DNA from: Anthopleura xanthogrammica
Taxonomy: Eukaryota; Cnidaria; Anthozoa; Actiniaria; Actiniidae
Assembly: GCA_964019055.1 (NCBI GenBank)
Contig: OZ025215.1
Span: 7,725,284-7,789,283 of the forward strand
Reading direction: 5' to 3'
Length of the DNA stretch: 64,000 nucleotides
In this document: positions 1 to 12,405 of the stretch, piece by piece
How positions within the stretch are numbered: position 1 is the stretch's first letter
Layout of the letters: the number at the start of each line of letters is the position of its first letter
Translations under genes and position numbers: made by a program
Notes under the pieces: model-generated
Databases searched by the model: none
Seen by the model: the letters and a program-made list of their open reading frames with translations, nothing else
What the model was told of the DNA's origin: nothing

Positions 1-1235
1 GTTGAAGTAATGAAAGAAATTCTTCTTGTCCCACAATTCCTTTCGGTCGTGCAATCGCCAATCACCTAGCCATTCTGCCATTCGCCGTTTTTCCCTTCAA
101 CCTTTTTTGAAATAGCAGTATCTTGGTAACAAGCATAATGTATAGGTTTTTATTTAAGAATCGAAATTAAAATTTCACAAGACTTTTAAAATTTTCTTAA
201 AATAAAAATAATTTTGTCTTAATTTTTAATATCATCATTTTCATTTTAAACCTTTTCTGAGTTCGATAAATACTAGTATGCACGTGGTCTAGCGGTACAA
301 ACATATTTTGTTCACCATGCCTTATATGTTGTTCTTTGTACCCAAGCTAGTCCACAATGCATCCTGTTTATTGACCTCGGAAAGGTCCTTTGGAAAAGGA
401 GGATCGCAGGCAGCCCAGGACGTCCTCCTGGTATACTTTGTTTAGAAATGTCTAAAAACTTGACTTGACTGCACGAGGCCAGACTTTGCCACCAGGTTTT
501 CCATGCCTGATTAGTCATATAACCAAATGTGTTTACTGAGTTCAGTATTGTCTTCACTATAACTTCAGTATTAGCACACTAAACTGGCTTTAAAGAATCT
601 CAAGCCCCATTCATACCAACTAACCTTGGTATTTATCAATCGCATTTCCTTCGTCGTTTTATACAGGTTGAAAACTACATCCCCAAAGTAGTTTAGTTAA
701 AGAATGTTTGAAAGTTGTTTAGCTAGGCGTACAGGCTGATGGAAGGGCACTAGTTCAACTAAACAACATGTTTAAAGGTCCGGTGTGAATGGGGTATTAG
801 TCAACTACAATGCACTGCGCGCCTATATCAATGTTTACATATATATATAATATACGAAATTTACCTTACTATTCACCAATTACCAAAATTTATAAAATCT
901 CACGAAAAACATAAGATAACTACTTATCATTATATCTTGGTGATTTTAAAACTTCTAGCTTGAATAACAAGACCGATGGAACTGGATTCCCAAACTTCAC
1001 CTACAAAATCACTATTTTGCCTGGCAGAGAAAATGGCGGATTGCATTGTTTTGGGCGCGCAGTGCATTCTGGTTGACTAGGATTCTTTAAACAATTTAGT
1101 CCGCTAGCTTGAAAATATGAGGCCAGATTATTTGATTATTTTACATCATGGCTTCTAGACTTCTCAGCATTATCCTACGTGGTGGTAGCACTTCAACAAC
1201 TGACAGAGAGAAGCGGGAAATTATATACTGTTAAT
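1..1235. other. Intergenic, no gene seen
   Basis: AT-rich DNA without a convincing coding frame; the 81-residue minus frame at 312-557 has no recognisable domain. Around 603-802 the ends carry a weak inverted match (CCCCATTCA on one side, TGAATGGGG on the other), which could be an old 200-bp MITE. The 3' UTR of the minus-strand gene at 1236-1703 should lie in the upper part. Confidence 0.5.
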
Positions 1236-1703
1236 TCATTTAAATTGCTTTTTCGTCAAGGATTTAACGACTTGGACAAGCTGATCTAGTCCTGGATCAA
1301 CTCGGTCAAAACAGTCTCCCTCGAGGTGAAATACTCTCTTCTCTCCCACCCGATCTGCGATCCAATCCATCGGGTATTCGTCGAGGTAGACGACCACAAC
1401 ACGCCCTAAAATAGCGTCTTCTTTCAAAAAAGCTTTAATAATACATCCATCGAATGTTACGTAGTCATCGTCGAACTCAAACTCGTCCTCTTGAAGGTAT
1501 TGCTCGCTGTTTCGAGAGTAGAGCAGCACAACACAACGACTTTGGAAGAGTTCGTCTTCAAGAGTCGATTCGTTCTCTAGAGTATTAAGAATACTGTTCA
1601 GTTTGACGTGAGACCCGAGTTTCATGCGAAGGAAATCTTTCAGCTCTTCTCCACGATATTTGTCCTTTTTGGTGTAGAGGAATAATACATTGAATTCTGT
1701 CAT
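1236..1703 (-). CDS. Small TIR/SEFIR-like alpha-beta protein, member 1
   Basis: Encodes 155 residues in one coding exon. A minus-strand splice acceptor (polypyrimidine then TTGCAG) ends at 1721, so a 5' UTR exon further right is expected and the longer open frame up to 1868 is intron read-through. An in-frame Met at 1712 is possible, but the Met at 1703 (MTEFNV) has the better -3 G. Visible features: beta strand NVLFLYTKKD near residues 4-13, a helix, then ELFQSRCVVLLYSRNSEQYL around 50-70, FDGCIIKAFL, and the strand GRVVVVYLDE. The pattern RCVVL...FDG...VVVVxL matches the gene at 6101-6598. The alternating strand/helix order with a SxxCVVLLYS core resembles TIR/SEFIR domains. Family membership is inferred; function is unknown. 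There is no signal peptide and no myristoylation site. It is acidic in the middle (residues EDEFEFDDD). Confidence 0.75.
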   Translation of the reverse strand: MTEFNVLFLYTKKDKYRGEELKDFLRMKLGSHVKLNSILNTLENESTLEDELFQSRCVVLLYSRNSEQYLQEDEFEFDDDYVTFDGCIIKAFLKEDAILGRVVVVYLDEYPMDWIADRVGEKRVFHLEGDCFDRVDPGLDQLVQVVKSLTKKQFK

Positions 1704-2109
1704 GGCTGGCATTGGTAGTACTGCAAAAATAAGAGAAAAAATGGATAATTTTAGGAGAGAAAAATCGCTGAAAAAAATCCAAAATAAAAAGCGCGCTTTG
1801 TTATTGTGCCATATCCCGAGACATCCGCAGAAGCTGAAGCGTCGTATGGATTTCGGACTTGACGGCAATTAAGGCCAATCCTTCCTTGGATTACGCAGGG
1901 TAATGCTCTAGCTCGAAGACATCAAAGGAGAGACAAGCCGGCCCCCAGACCGTACCTACAGCTAATCCCTTGCACTATCTGCAACGCACGTCGATTTGGA
2001 GTGGAAAATAATCTAGCCTATTTCTATAGGCCCAGCGGAAAAAAAGGAGCTTCCAAGATACTGAGTCAAGCCCGGTTGAAAGAGATTACTACATGGATGG
2101 GTGACCTGA

Positions 2110-2361
2110 CATGGCCGGATCCAGAAATTTTTGAGAGGGGGGGGGGGGGGGGGGTCCAAACCTACACTATTAAGCAAAACCTGTTGGAACTTTTCACAAC
2201 CACTCACTTCTATCCTCCTCTGGCTACATATTAAAAATATATTTCTTTTTTGTACATGCACGGCAAAACCAAAATCTAGGATAAAACAATCAATCGAACC
2301 TCATTGAGGTATGACAGGGGGATCCGGACCCCTAAACCATCCCCCTGGATCCGCTACCGTG
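2110..2361. repeat. hAT-like MITE remnant
   Basis: The left end reads CATGGCCGGATCCAG and the right end, reverse complemented, CACGGTAGCGGATCCAGG. These are degenerate forms of the CAGTGGCGGATCCAG terminus, also seen at 38711-38916. The interior has a G homopolymer at about 2139-2155 and no coding capacity. No clean 8-bp target duplication is visible. Confidence 0.5.
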
Positions 2362-4720
2362 CCTTTTCCGCATACCCATACCCGTGTCCCGTGTCCCGGG
2401 TGCGACATCTAGTAGTACCCAGTCTAACCTCCCTTTTGTCAAGGGTAATCTCCATGCAATGTGTCATACACTTTTTAAAACATTTGACTGAGTCTGTCGC
2501 TCGCTTTTGACAAAGCTGATTTTCACAGTTTAACTCTATTATTGGAATTCCGTTCAGCAGATCGGGAGATGTCTGATCCCAGCTAATCTGACCTACAAAC
2601 CACAAACCAGTGTATTTAATTTGAGCTGTTGAAAGAAACCTACTAATCAAGGTTGTAACATTGGAATTAATTTTCCATATTTGGTATAGCATTGAATATT
2701 ACCCCCAAAAATTCTACATATTATATCGTTAAGATTTTTAATCTCGCACATGTTTCAGGGTTATGCCACTGATCTTCTGAAAAATGCTTGACAATGTCAA
2801 TCGTTCCGTTTTATAGCAGAATCAACGTGTTTATAAAGGCACAGTTCAAACATGAGAAACGTCTTGAAGGTGAAACAGAAAACCACAGAAACAATTCAAG
2901 AAAAATGTTGAAAATCTCGACGTAAAAATTTTAATTATGGACAAAAGCGACATTCAGCTCTAACCTTGTGGATTCTGCTTTATATTCTGACGATTTTAGT
3001 AAAAAGAGTTGTAATTTTCTGCTTCGAATGATGCTTGACAGTGAACAGATAAGTGAAGATGAAATACTAGAAACACTGAGTCGCAACATGACATGATTCA
3101 CTAATGGATAAAATTTGTCCTTTGATGTTGTAATTATTTAACTTGTCAAAAAAGCTACATATTTCACGCATATCTTTAATACTACAATTTTCAGAAACTT
3201 GGAAACAAAGTTTACTCCTATAAGACGCTAAGAGTTTGCTCGATTTTCAGTTTTCTGTATTTTAATAAAATTCTGATAAGTGTACTGAAGTGCCTTCTCT
3301 ATTGAATCTGTTACCGTATAAATATCTTGCCAAAATATAGATCAGAGATGATGGCAGCAACATCGATGCATGCCACAGCCAGGATTGTATTATAATGCTT
3401 CAAAATAACCCCTCAAAAATGTCCAAAGAATAAGATTACTTCAAGTATAAATCCATTGAGTCATCGTGCTATCATGATCACAAGCACTAGAGTCTCATAG
3501 TGAGAGGTCTTGGAGTACGAGCCTCGATAAACATAAGATATTTTTTTACTTTTAAAATTGTTCTACGACTCAATTCTGTATTCTGTTTTCTGTAGTACTT
3601 ACTTTTTATCCTGTAGCAATGTTAAGCCGTCCGCTGAAGCAACAGACTTCTGAATTCACTGAGCACAGTACATGAAATTCCGTCGAGTGACACGTTATAT
3701 GGCAGCGCGCGTGTGTGATTTCGTCAAGGGTTGTTATCGAGAGGGTAGTGATGAGTAACGCAGTAGGGCTGAGGCGCGTCTGATGTGTTGTGAACACAGA
3801 CTGGCTGCCCTTGAAATTATCAGATTTACAAGATAAAAACATTCAATTTAATTTTAATAGCAATTTGCTTATAAGGAAATAAGATGATGCTGGGGTTAGA
3901 AATGACCCAACATTGCACACATTGTTCAGAATTTTCTCATGAATATGCATGAGCTAATTAGAAAGATTATAGAGAGAGAACGAAGGGCTTCCTTATTAAT
4001 GTTTCAATCTGGTTCTTTTATTTTAACCAAATTTCAAGCCAGACTCGATAAATATTGTTTGGTAAAAACATGAATATATTAAAAAAACAACTGAATTTTG
4101 AAAAATATATTTTAACAAACTGACCAATGAAGCGAGAAGGGGAGCGGCCTTGAAGAAAAACGGAAGACAATGAAGAAGTGATGGGGACGAGGGTGGGGTG
4201 CATTCCAACATTCTACGAATTTTTTGCATTAGAAATATCAAGAAAGGAATGTGTATGAAAAAAAATTAAAAGGCAAAGAATGAAGAAAGGCAGTCAACTG
4301 AATTGTTAGACAAACACAAAGGAATCACCACAGGCAGCCCACTATGAAGAAAGCCACATCACTATGTTCAGTACGGGCAAACATGGCGGAAAACAGCTCC
4401 TTTCTTTACAAAAACAGGCCGTCAGCATTTTGATTTCAAACTAATATTAATATTCTTAATAAAAATAATTTGGGATTCGTAATCAAGAAAGAAGGCCATA
4501 TTTGGTTCTTAATATTTGGTGAAAATAAATATGACCGACTTGTTCTCAGGGATTGGCTTTCAATCTAATTGAGAGGGACTGGACACAAGATCCGTCCAGC
4601 CATTCAGCCTGATATGAACTGGTTGCCTAGCAATGAATACATACTAGTCTCTTATCAGTATTTTCAAATCTTAGCCCCACCACTTTTTCCCATACTATAC
4701 ATCCCTGGTCTATACATTAA
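2362..4720. other. Intergenic, no gene seen
   Basis: About 2.3 kb of AT-rich sequence. Open frames (for example minus 2354-2692 and minus 3606-3842) are short, low in domain content and not supported by splice context. Nothing further is recognised. Confidence 0.45.
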
Positions 4721-4867
4721 CTATGGACCCCTTTCACGTGCCTGCATGACGTCAAAGCAGCTCAATTTGGAGAAAAAAATAATAATTTCAATCTGCTGAG
4801 AATTGAAACCTATTGTTTTGTCCTCCAAATTGAGCTGCATTCCGACGTTGCTTCAAGGGGTCTATTA
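4721..4867. repeat. Foldback MITE, copy 1 (TAGACCCCTT family)
   Basis: The left part (ATGGACCCCTTTCACGTG ... AGCAGCTCAATTTGGAG) is repeated inverted on the right (CTCCAAATTGAGCTGCATT ... CAAGGGGTCTA). A second copy lies at 59277-59382 inside lipase C intron 5, sharing GAGAATTG, AAACCTATTGTTTTG and AAATTGAGCTGCATTCCGACG. A C homopolymer follows at 4877-4892. Confidence 0.7.
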
Positions 4868-4892
4868 GATTTTCTCCCCCCCCCCCCCCCCC

Positions 4893-6100
4893 TCCACCCC
4901 CCAACCCCCCTACTCCCACTAGCTGGTTACATGAAATCTTTTAACTATTTCCCAGAAGCTCATGATCATCATTGAATGAAAACTGCGCAAAGTAATAGTG
5001 TGAAAATAAAAGGTTGACCGACATTTATTAATTTCTATTTTTCTTTACAAAATAATTGAGCTAAAAACAAAGCACTACACCTTATCGTTGCTAAAATAAA
5101 CAGCAAGCTAAGCTGTAAAAAACACCATTAAGCAGTCACTAACTTGCTCCTTTGAATACAAATAACATTTTGCCTGACTAAAACTAAAGAGTAGAACTCA
5201 ACAAGCAAAGCGATTGGGGAATTTCTTCAAAGTTTGTAAGGAAATTATACTAGCTCCAAGTCTCGCTCGATATTTTTTCGGTTGGCCAATCAAATTCCAG
5301 AACGTGCGCTTCTGGTTACGACGATACGGCTTGCAGGTTTCGTCGGGTAAGGAGAAACTTGGACCAAGTATATGAGGAAATACAAACTCTCGCTTCTTCT
5401 CTGCTTATTTTTCATTCAACTTGTAAACAATTGCTCAAAGTTTATTCATTTATCATAAATATTAGCTTAGAAAGATAGTGTTTTTGCATGCACTGAGTTA
5501 AACCACTACATGTTTGACCAGACAAGAATACTAAGCTTTAGAATTGGAATTTGAAGGTCGTTCAATAAACTGAAAAACCGAACAGAATATTCTACGGACG
5601 CTCCAAAAATAATATAGTATCGCTTTTCAAGCTTTAAATATGGCGTCCAGTGGAAAATACTTCTCGCATTGCGTGTTTCAGTGACCTGTTTGTTGATAGA
5701 CTTAAACTTGCATGAAGAACAGGTTACATAGTATTATTGTCGGTAGCATTGCATTTTCAAAAAAAATATTATTCTAATCACTATAAAGAACGAGTTAAAA
5801 CTTTACTTATGCGAACGGCAACTCCCCAAAAAATTTTCCATACGACACTGAAGTGTTTCTAATTTTTTCCCTTGGCGAAGGGCGCCTACAAGCGTTGAAT
5901 TTTCTGTTTGTATTTCTATATGTGTCGACCTATAACTTGCATTTTTTTTTAAAAAGGTTCCTAGCTCTTTCCTAGAACTATAATCATGCGTGCCTATAGT
6001 ATTTATTCGGCTAGAAATCTAAAACTATTTTAGTAGTCTATTTCATTATCTTTGTGTAAAAAGCACTATCACTATAAAACCAGATTGTGAACGGGTTCAA
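4893..6100. other. Intergenic; probable 3' flank of the gene at 6101
   Basis: No coding frame. On the minus strand an AATAAA signal (plus-strand TTTATT at 6002-6007) lies about 95 bp beyond the stop of the gene at 6101-6598 and is a plausible polyadenylation signal. The rest is anonymous AT-rich sequence. Confidence 0.45.
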
Positions 6101-6598
6101 TCACTGAAGATTGCAGGTTTTCGTTTTCTTTTTTTCATTTTCTTTTACCTTCAAAGTCAGGATTCCTTTGACTGTGTCTTCAATTTGGTCCAGAGCAGCA
6201 TCAGTAGCGTTGAAGTTGTCATTTAAGAGCAACACTTCCTTGTTGTAGCCATCTGGTACGTTTGTTTTGGAAACGGCGCTACCGAACTGCACTACGACCA
6301 ACTTGTTCTGAAGATTTTCACTCCTTAATTGTTGTTGAATGAGTCTTCCATCGAATAACACATAAACACCCTCTTTTTCCTCCGTTCCTTGCTTGATAAA
6401 CTCTGACGACTGCTTTGAGGAGACAAGTATGACGCAGCGAGATTGAACGAGTTCGTTTTTGAGGCTACCATCTTCAGCGAGGGCGTCTTTCACTGTGTTG
6501 ATATTTGCACTAGTTTGAAGTTTCACCTGAAGATAGGTCTTTAGCTTCTTACTTTCCAGTTCATCGCTTTTCACAAACAGCAGAAGAACTTTCGCCAT
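6101..6598 (-). CDS. Small TIR/SEFIR-like alpha-beta protein, member 2
   Basis: Encodes 165 residues in a single coding exon starting MAKVLLLFVKSDE. The start has an excellent context (ACCATGG). A minus-strand acceptor (CCATTTCAG) ends at 6620, about 22 bp before the ATG, implying a 5' UTR intron as in its three relatives. Layout: strand KVLLLFVKSD (3-12), helix, ELVQSRCVILVSSKQSSEF (about 49-67), VLFDGRLIQQQL (about 79-90), strand NKLVVVQFG (about 97-105), then VPDGY, and a final amphipathic helix followed by a Lys-rich tail. Elements such as RCVILVSS and LVVVQFG followed by VP are reminiscent of SEFIR domains (IL-17 receptor/Act1 type), which belong to the wider TIR fold. This is a fold-level inference, not a family hit. 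It is most similar in the window to the product of 1236-1703. No transmembrane segment or signal peptide is seen. Confidence 0.8.
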   Translation of the reverse strand: MAKVLLLFVKSDELESKKLKTYLQVKLQTSANINTVKDALAEDGSLKNELVQSRCVILVSSKQSSEFIKQGTEEKEGVYVLFDGRLIQQQLRSENLQNKLVVVQFGSAVSKTNVPDGYNKEVLLLNDNFNATDAALDQIEDTVKGILTLKVKENEKKKTKTCNLQ

Positions 6599-7214
6599 GG
6601 TTTCAGTTCACAAAAAGTTCTGAAATGGTGGATTTAAAAAAGATATTTTCAACATCAAATTCATACCCATACGCTTGAGTATCTTGTCGGAGTCACAACA
6701 TAGAGGACTTTCGGTTAATTTTAAATGAAACTGTGGTTTTTCCTCTGATTAAATCTCCAAAAACCTGGTTATCCCGAAGTGCTACTGGCCGTTACGTTGT
6801 TTTTACTGAGATAACGATCGTGTTTCTTGTGATATTGCTATTCAGCTTTTCGATACTACGAAACAAAAACATCCGGAAAAACAGTTCAATTTAAAGAGCT
6901 CAAGAAATTTCAAATTCAAACACCAATGTGTAAATTATATCGTCATTATTTAATCTCTTTTGTCCTGGAGCCATATACTCCCAGTAAGTTTAAAGAGCTT
7001 ATTGTTCAACCAATCACAAACCGCGAGTTCTTGTAATGATGCGCAGCTGCTATGGTGACCACGCAAGCGTGAATTGACCGCTCATTATACGTCAGCCGTA
7101 GTTGGAAGAATGAATGTTGAACAGGTGCATGAACTATGAAATTGAATTTGAACATCTTTTTAACAACCGTGAAAAATATCCTAATTTGGCTTAACCTTTA
7201 ATTTAGAATTCCTA

Positions 7215-7486
<272 letters not shown>

Positions 7487-9737
7487 TGACTTTTTTTGAA
7501 ACAAATAACAAAAGCTGCGAAGTATTCCGATTTCAAAATCGCATTTGATAAAATACCTTTCAATTTCAAAACTAATAAAATATCAAGATATTCACAAGAA
7601 TTGGTTTTTAACCAGGGGAGAATTAATTTGGAGACTTCAGTTGAAGGAAACTGAAAATGACGAGAATTAGAGTAAATTAAACTAAAAATAACCAACTTAG
7701 AAAATAAGGTTATCACAGAATAAGCTCAGTCGAAATCTCCTTCCTCTTGCCGACTCCTGCATGTCGGCGAAGGCAGACGACTGAGCGAAAACAATTACAA
7801 CCAAAAATTAAAAAAAAAAATTAAAATTAAAATTATCAACTAAGGATTTTTTAAATTAAAAATTGTTGTAAGACAAACTAGTCGTTTATTTGTTCATTTA
7901 AACTGAGTTTAGGTATACAAAATCTCTAAAACGGCGAAAGAACTTACAGTCCACATAGAGACACACCGAGTGTAACGCTCACATAGTTCGCTAGTTAGGG
8001 AGCTGGCGTGACACCTAGCTGACCAGGCTAGCGAAGAAGAGAATAGCTAGTAGTGCGTAACGACAACACAACTTTAAATCTCCGTTAATTCACGTCAAAA
8101 TGTGAGAAAACTGCGAATAAAATCTCTAAAACTAGTTTACAATAACTGTTCCACGAGTGTTGGAGTTTTTTGGTAAGTTGGGTGAAAAATTCTATGAGTT
8201 TTCTATTAGTTTTGAGTCGTTTCTGAGTTGATATTCATTGCTAGAGGGATTAGCATAAAGCTAGAGATAGAAATATCGAGTTTTATCGAAGGATAATGCA
8301 TACAAATGTCTACTTTAACTACATTAATCACATCATCTTCCTAATGAACTGATCAGCTGTTTGCTTTCATCAAACTTTGCATTCAAATGAACAACACAAC
8401 GACCGTAGCTTCCGAGAAAACAGATCACAGTTTCAATACCGACTGAGCAAACAAATGCAAGACTCTGGTAAAAACTGCTATAAGACTTTTTCAGACATTC
8501 TTACTCACCAGTTATAAGCAATAGCAGATGGGTTGGTCCTTGAAAATGAGTGAAGGAATTAGAAGCGATCTTGTAGGATCAAGATAAGGCAGTGGCTGTC
8601 GTCCTTCGGTAGCGTCTCGACTGTGAACACAAAAACTGGAATTACGTGTTATGTATTAAAGAATGTTTGACGTCATTAAGGAATGCCGATGCGCGTTTGG
8701 ACTTGTTGAGAGAATTAAGCGCGCCCGCGACTAGTAGAGACGTCTTGTCAGCAGGTGGGGTGCGATCGTCGAATAATCAAAAACAAATGACAAGAAAACA
8801 ACAAGCACAATTATTAATGATAGCATTTTTCCCCTTTTATATATGGTTTCAGTACGAACAGACTTTGACTTTTCGCTGTTTTGTGCAATAAAGCTTCAAC
8901 CTGTTTTCTGTTTTCATTATAAATTTTACGAAAATATTTAAAAGTTTTGATTATTTCAGTTCAGTTTTCCTCTTATTTCAATGATGCGTATTCTTTTGCC
9001 ACACGTACGGAAATGCTTTTCTTCGAATCAACAGCCTTAAAATTCCACCAAAAGCCAAAAAAGGCAGAAAAAGATGCAAAAAGTGGTCATAATAAGTCAG
9101 AAATAGAAAATGAAAGCTAATTACTTGTTTATTTAACCTGAGGAATAAAGTCCGTTGCTTATTTGTTGTTCAAGAAGATATTGAATAAGTCAAAATCTGC
9201 TTGGTGTTCTCTCTTTTCCCCCTTTCTTTCCTTCCTAGGCCTTCTTTGTTTTGCTCATTTATACGTGACTGTTCTTTGTTTTTGACTTTCCAGCGTTTAT
9301 GGATGAATGAAATGTCTTAATTACAATCAGTTACTGATCAAAAAATGTCTTTAAGAAAAATCATGACTTCAGGTCAAGAGAATATGTTTGAGGTTTTATA
9401 TAGTTCCGATAAAAAATTGTGTATGACATCAATATGATGCATGTTCAATACTTCTCCTCACAGCCATAGATAGTCTCCTTTGCAGATCTTGTTAGGGGTT
9501 CTTTCCGCAGGCCCGTCGCTAGGACATCGAGAAGGGCGGTTCGTTTTTCATTTTTCAATCTCAGTTATTGTATTATGCAACTTTTCTCGAGGAGATTTGC
9601 AATTAGAAGGGGCAAGGTGGAGATGGGAGGGGGGTTCGTTCGAACCATCGAACCACCCCTAGCGACGGTACTTATTCCTCCGTCTTTCCTCCACAAAGAA
9701 TCCCTAAAAAGATCTGCGAGTGAGGCTAAAGAGTACG
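7487..9737. other. Intergenic, no gene seen
   Basis: The 81-residue plus frame at 8646-8891 and the 60-residue frame at 9480-9662 have no recognisable domain. AT-rich simple stretches occur near 7800-7870. The stretch may contain the promoter and 5' exon of the minus-strand gene at 6101-6598, but I cannot place them. Confidence 0.45.
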
Positions 9738-11005
9738 GTATCGATGTTTCTTGAAAAATAAAGGCTTTATGACTATGCAGTTCGTTTTCAATTATAAATC
9801 TTCCTGCAAACTTCAAGTAACAAAGTGAGCAGTTAGGCACGTGTAGTCAGCGGTCTTGACCTTTTGTTTTATAGTTTCGGCGGGAAAATGCTATTGCTGT
9901 TGTAGCCGGCACGTGGTACCAATGATCTGAGGCCAAAGCTTTTCAAGTTGTAAACAATAGAAATTAATGATAGATGATAATATCAACATTGTAAAGTGCT
10001 CAGGAGTTTTTTCTTGGCATTTTATAAACAAAAAGTAGAAAAATTAATAGAATACTCTCTAAGTGAATATATCAAAGAAATAATTTTAACCGAGGCCGAT
10101 GTTTTGCAAATTCGTCTACACTGAGATGGGTGTTGAAGAGGATATTTACTCCAGAACTGAAATTCATTACTGACACCCTGAGTATTTGATATTAGTGCAT
10201 ATTATAAATGATTGCTGGTCTATCTAGAAGTTCAGTGTTAGATATCCATACCAAACATTTCATCAGAAAGAAATGACTGCATTTGTATTACTGATATCAT
10301 AAATCTAAAGAAAACTAGATTAAACGTACCATATGATTACGTCATACGCTGATGTTGTCGCCGTTTCTGTCCCTTTCTTTCAACTTTGAATTCAGAATTT
10401 CTTTCAAAAACTCAATATTTTCCTATGCAATCTTGTCGTTTTTTTCGTATCGGCTTAGTCCAAGAAGCGTACTGTGTTTCTGTTAGTATCAATTCTTTTA
10501 TATCTTTCCGTATGTAATATGCTGATACCAATAATGGAAAAGGCGTTCCGAGGTGTTGAGGTTTTCAGTGTCACGCGTTGCCGAAGCCGAGGCCAAAGTC
10601 AAGTCACACCGGAAACGACCGACTAGTTATGTCATATCACTACCTGAGTTTGCTTTTTAATACCTTATATTTCCATCAAAGATATACTAGACTTTTATAC
10701 AAATAACTATTAATACTATTTTTCCTTCCAAAGAATAGTGAAACGTAGGAAAAATCTCGAATGAAATATGCCGGCAAACCTAGCTGAGATACTTTAAAAG
10801 AAATGATTAGTACTTTAAAACGAAAGGAACTAAAGACATGTTTTGTAACAACATGTTTGCTGTCATCAAGCTGAAATGGTTCTTTCCGGTACAAACCGTG
10901 AATCACTTACACTTTGAACCTGTTTGAACTGATGATAAAAACCACAGGAAGCCCAAGGTTGATTTTTGTTTTCACGTGACTGGCGAGTGAGTTTCACAAG
11001 AATCA
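9738..11005 (-). repeat. Left arm of 1.3-kb inverted duplication (empty LINE site)
   Basis: The reverse complement matches 30470-31759 plus 34230-34251 at high identity by eye, from the CTCACTCGCCAGTCACGTG end through the YRKEPFQLDDSKHVVTKH frame to the MPNCSLCYLKF frame and ATCGATACCGT. Unlike the right arm, it reads uninterrupted from TTTTTCAAGA into AACATCGATACC, so it is the pre-insertion state of the LINE at 31760. No terminal inverted repeats or long open frame identify it as a transposon. Confidence 0.85.
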
Positions 11006-11026
11006 TGTGTTCGATCTGTTGCAAAA

Positions 11027-11065
<39 letters not shown>

Positions 11066-11186
11066 ATATTCTTATTCTTATATTTCTGTTTTATTATTAT
11101 TATTATTATTATTACTGTTGTTGTTGTCGTTGTCGTTGTTGTCGTTGTTGTCGTTGTTGTTCTTGTTCTTGTTATTATTATTATTG
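11027..11186. repeat. (GTT)n/(ATT)n/(GTC)n compound microsatellite
   Basis: Trinucleotide runs of GTT, ATT and GTC follow one another just outside the left duplication arm. The Val/Leu and Tyr/Cys open frames through it are artefacts. Confidence 0.95.
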
Positions 11187-12405
11187 ACTACTTCCGTCTA
11201 GTCTATCTAAGGGGTCTATTCCATCTAAGAGCTGAATTTTAGTGAACAATTAAACATCTATTATAAACAAATTTTGAATCCTCAGAAAATGTATGGTCCT
11301 TTTCCTTTGTCATATGTATAAGCTAGAAAAAAAATCTATTGAGTATCAGTCAATCATGCGATCGCTATAACGGCACGGTAACAAAAAATACCTGTTTCCA
11401 AGATATATTACATGAAGGGTCTTACAGAAATATCTGGTGCATAAACTAACGCAAAATATTATTAAAAAATCAAGCTTATAGTTACAAGATTGTATTTATC
11501 AATAAATAAAAGCAAGATTGACACCAGAATTCATGGATAACTATTTTTGTTTTTGCGCCGATTTTCTGTGAACTGAATTATTTTTTGTACGGTTTTTCTG
11601 CATACCATACTCAAAATAACTCTAATTTTCAGGAATAATGTATGAAGATCATAGTGACTTACCATTATATTCCAATGTCCATATTTCTTTCGTTTAAAAT
11701 AAGATAAAAATCATGATTTCAGTTTTTATAGATCGTTCTAAAAATAAAATCAGAAAAGTGTCTTGGGTTCCCTGTGTATGACGTCACTATACTCAATCTT
11801 TCTCCTCGCAGGCATAGAACGCCTTGCGCATTTTGACAACAACACCCAAAAGTTTATTCATACCGAAGGATTCGGTGGCTGATCTTTCCCTTTTGGTAAA
11901 CCTTTATTCAAATCCTATAGCCATCAATGCTTCACTGATTTTGCAGCAAGGGATGGAGGTGCAGATTTAGCTGAAAGACTGAAAAGTATTGGTTTTTAGC
12001 GGTTAGGGCTCCAAGTGGTAAGTCAGTCAGTCAACTCTTCAATACTCACTTCACTTTCAACTCGTGGTCTTAGGTGGCTTCTTGTAAAATCCATATTTGT
12101 TGTTTTATCATAGTTTTATCGTTGAGGGTGAGTGTTTTGAATCATTAGTTGGTATTAAAGTTCGCCATTTTTGAAGACTCCTTGTGATAGGACGCGATTT
12201 AAAGTTAGTAGAACTCGTGCCCAAAATTTGTTGTAACAGAGTGAAGTGTCATACAGTACTGTATCTACACAAGGAAACCTACACAAGTCGTAAACTTTTA
12301 TAACCTGTATTAAGACAGTTCATGTGAGCACAACCTTCTTTATTTACTAGTTTATTCGTGTAGTCAGAGGAAAGAAAAGAAGACTGCTTGTAGGAGTACT
12401 ACTTC
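11187..12405. other. Upstream region of TRP1
   Basis: No open frame. The segment 11.8-12.4 kb precedes the TRP1 start and should hold its promoter and 5' UTR. I see no clear TATA box close to the ATG at 12406. Confidence 0.4.

Noticed and set aside
1704..1868. N-terminal extension of the gene at 1236
   Set aside because: A consensus splice acceptor at 1721 and low-complexity hydrophobic residues show it is intron.
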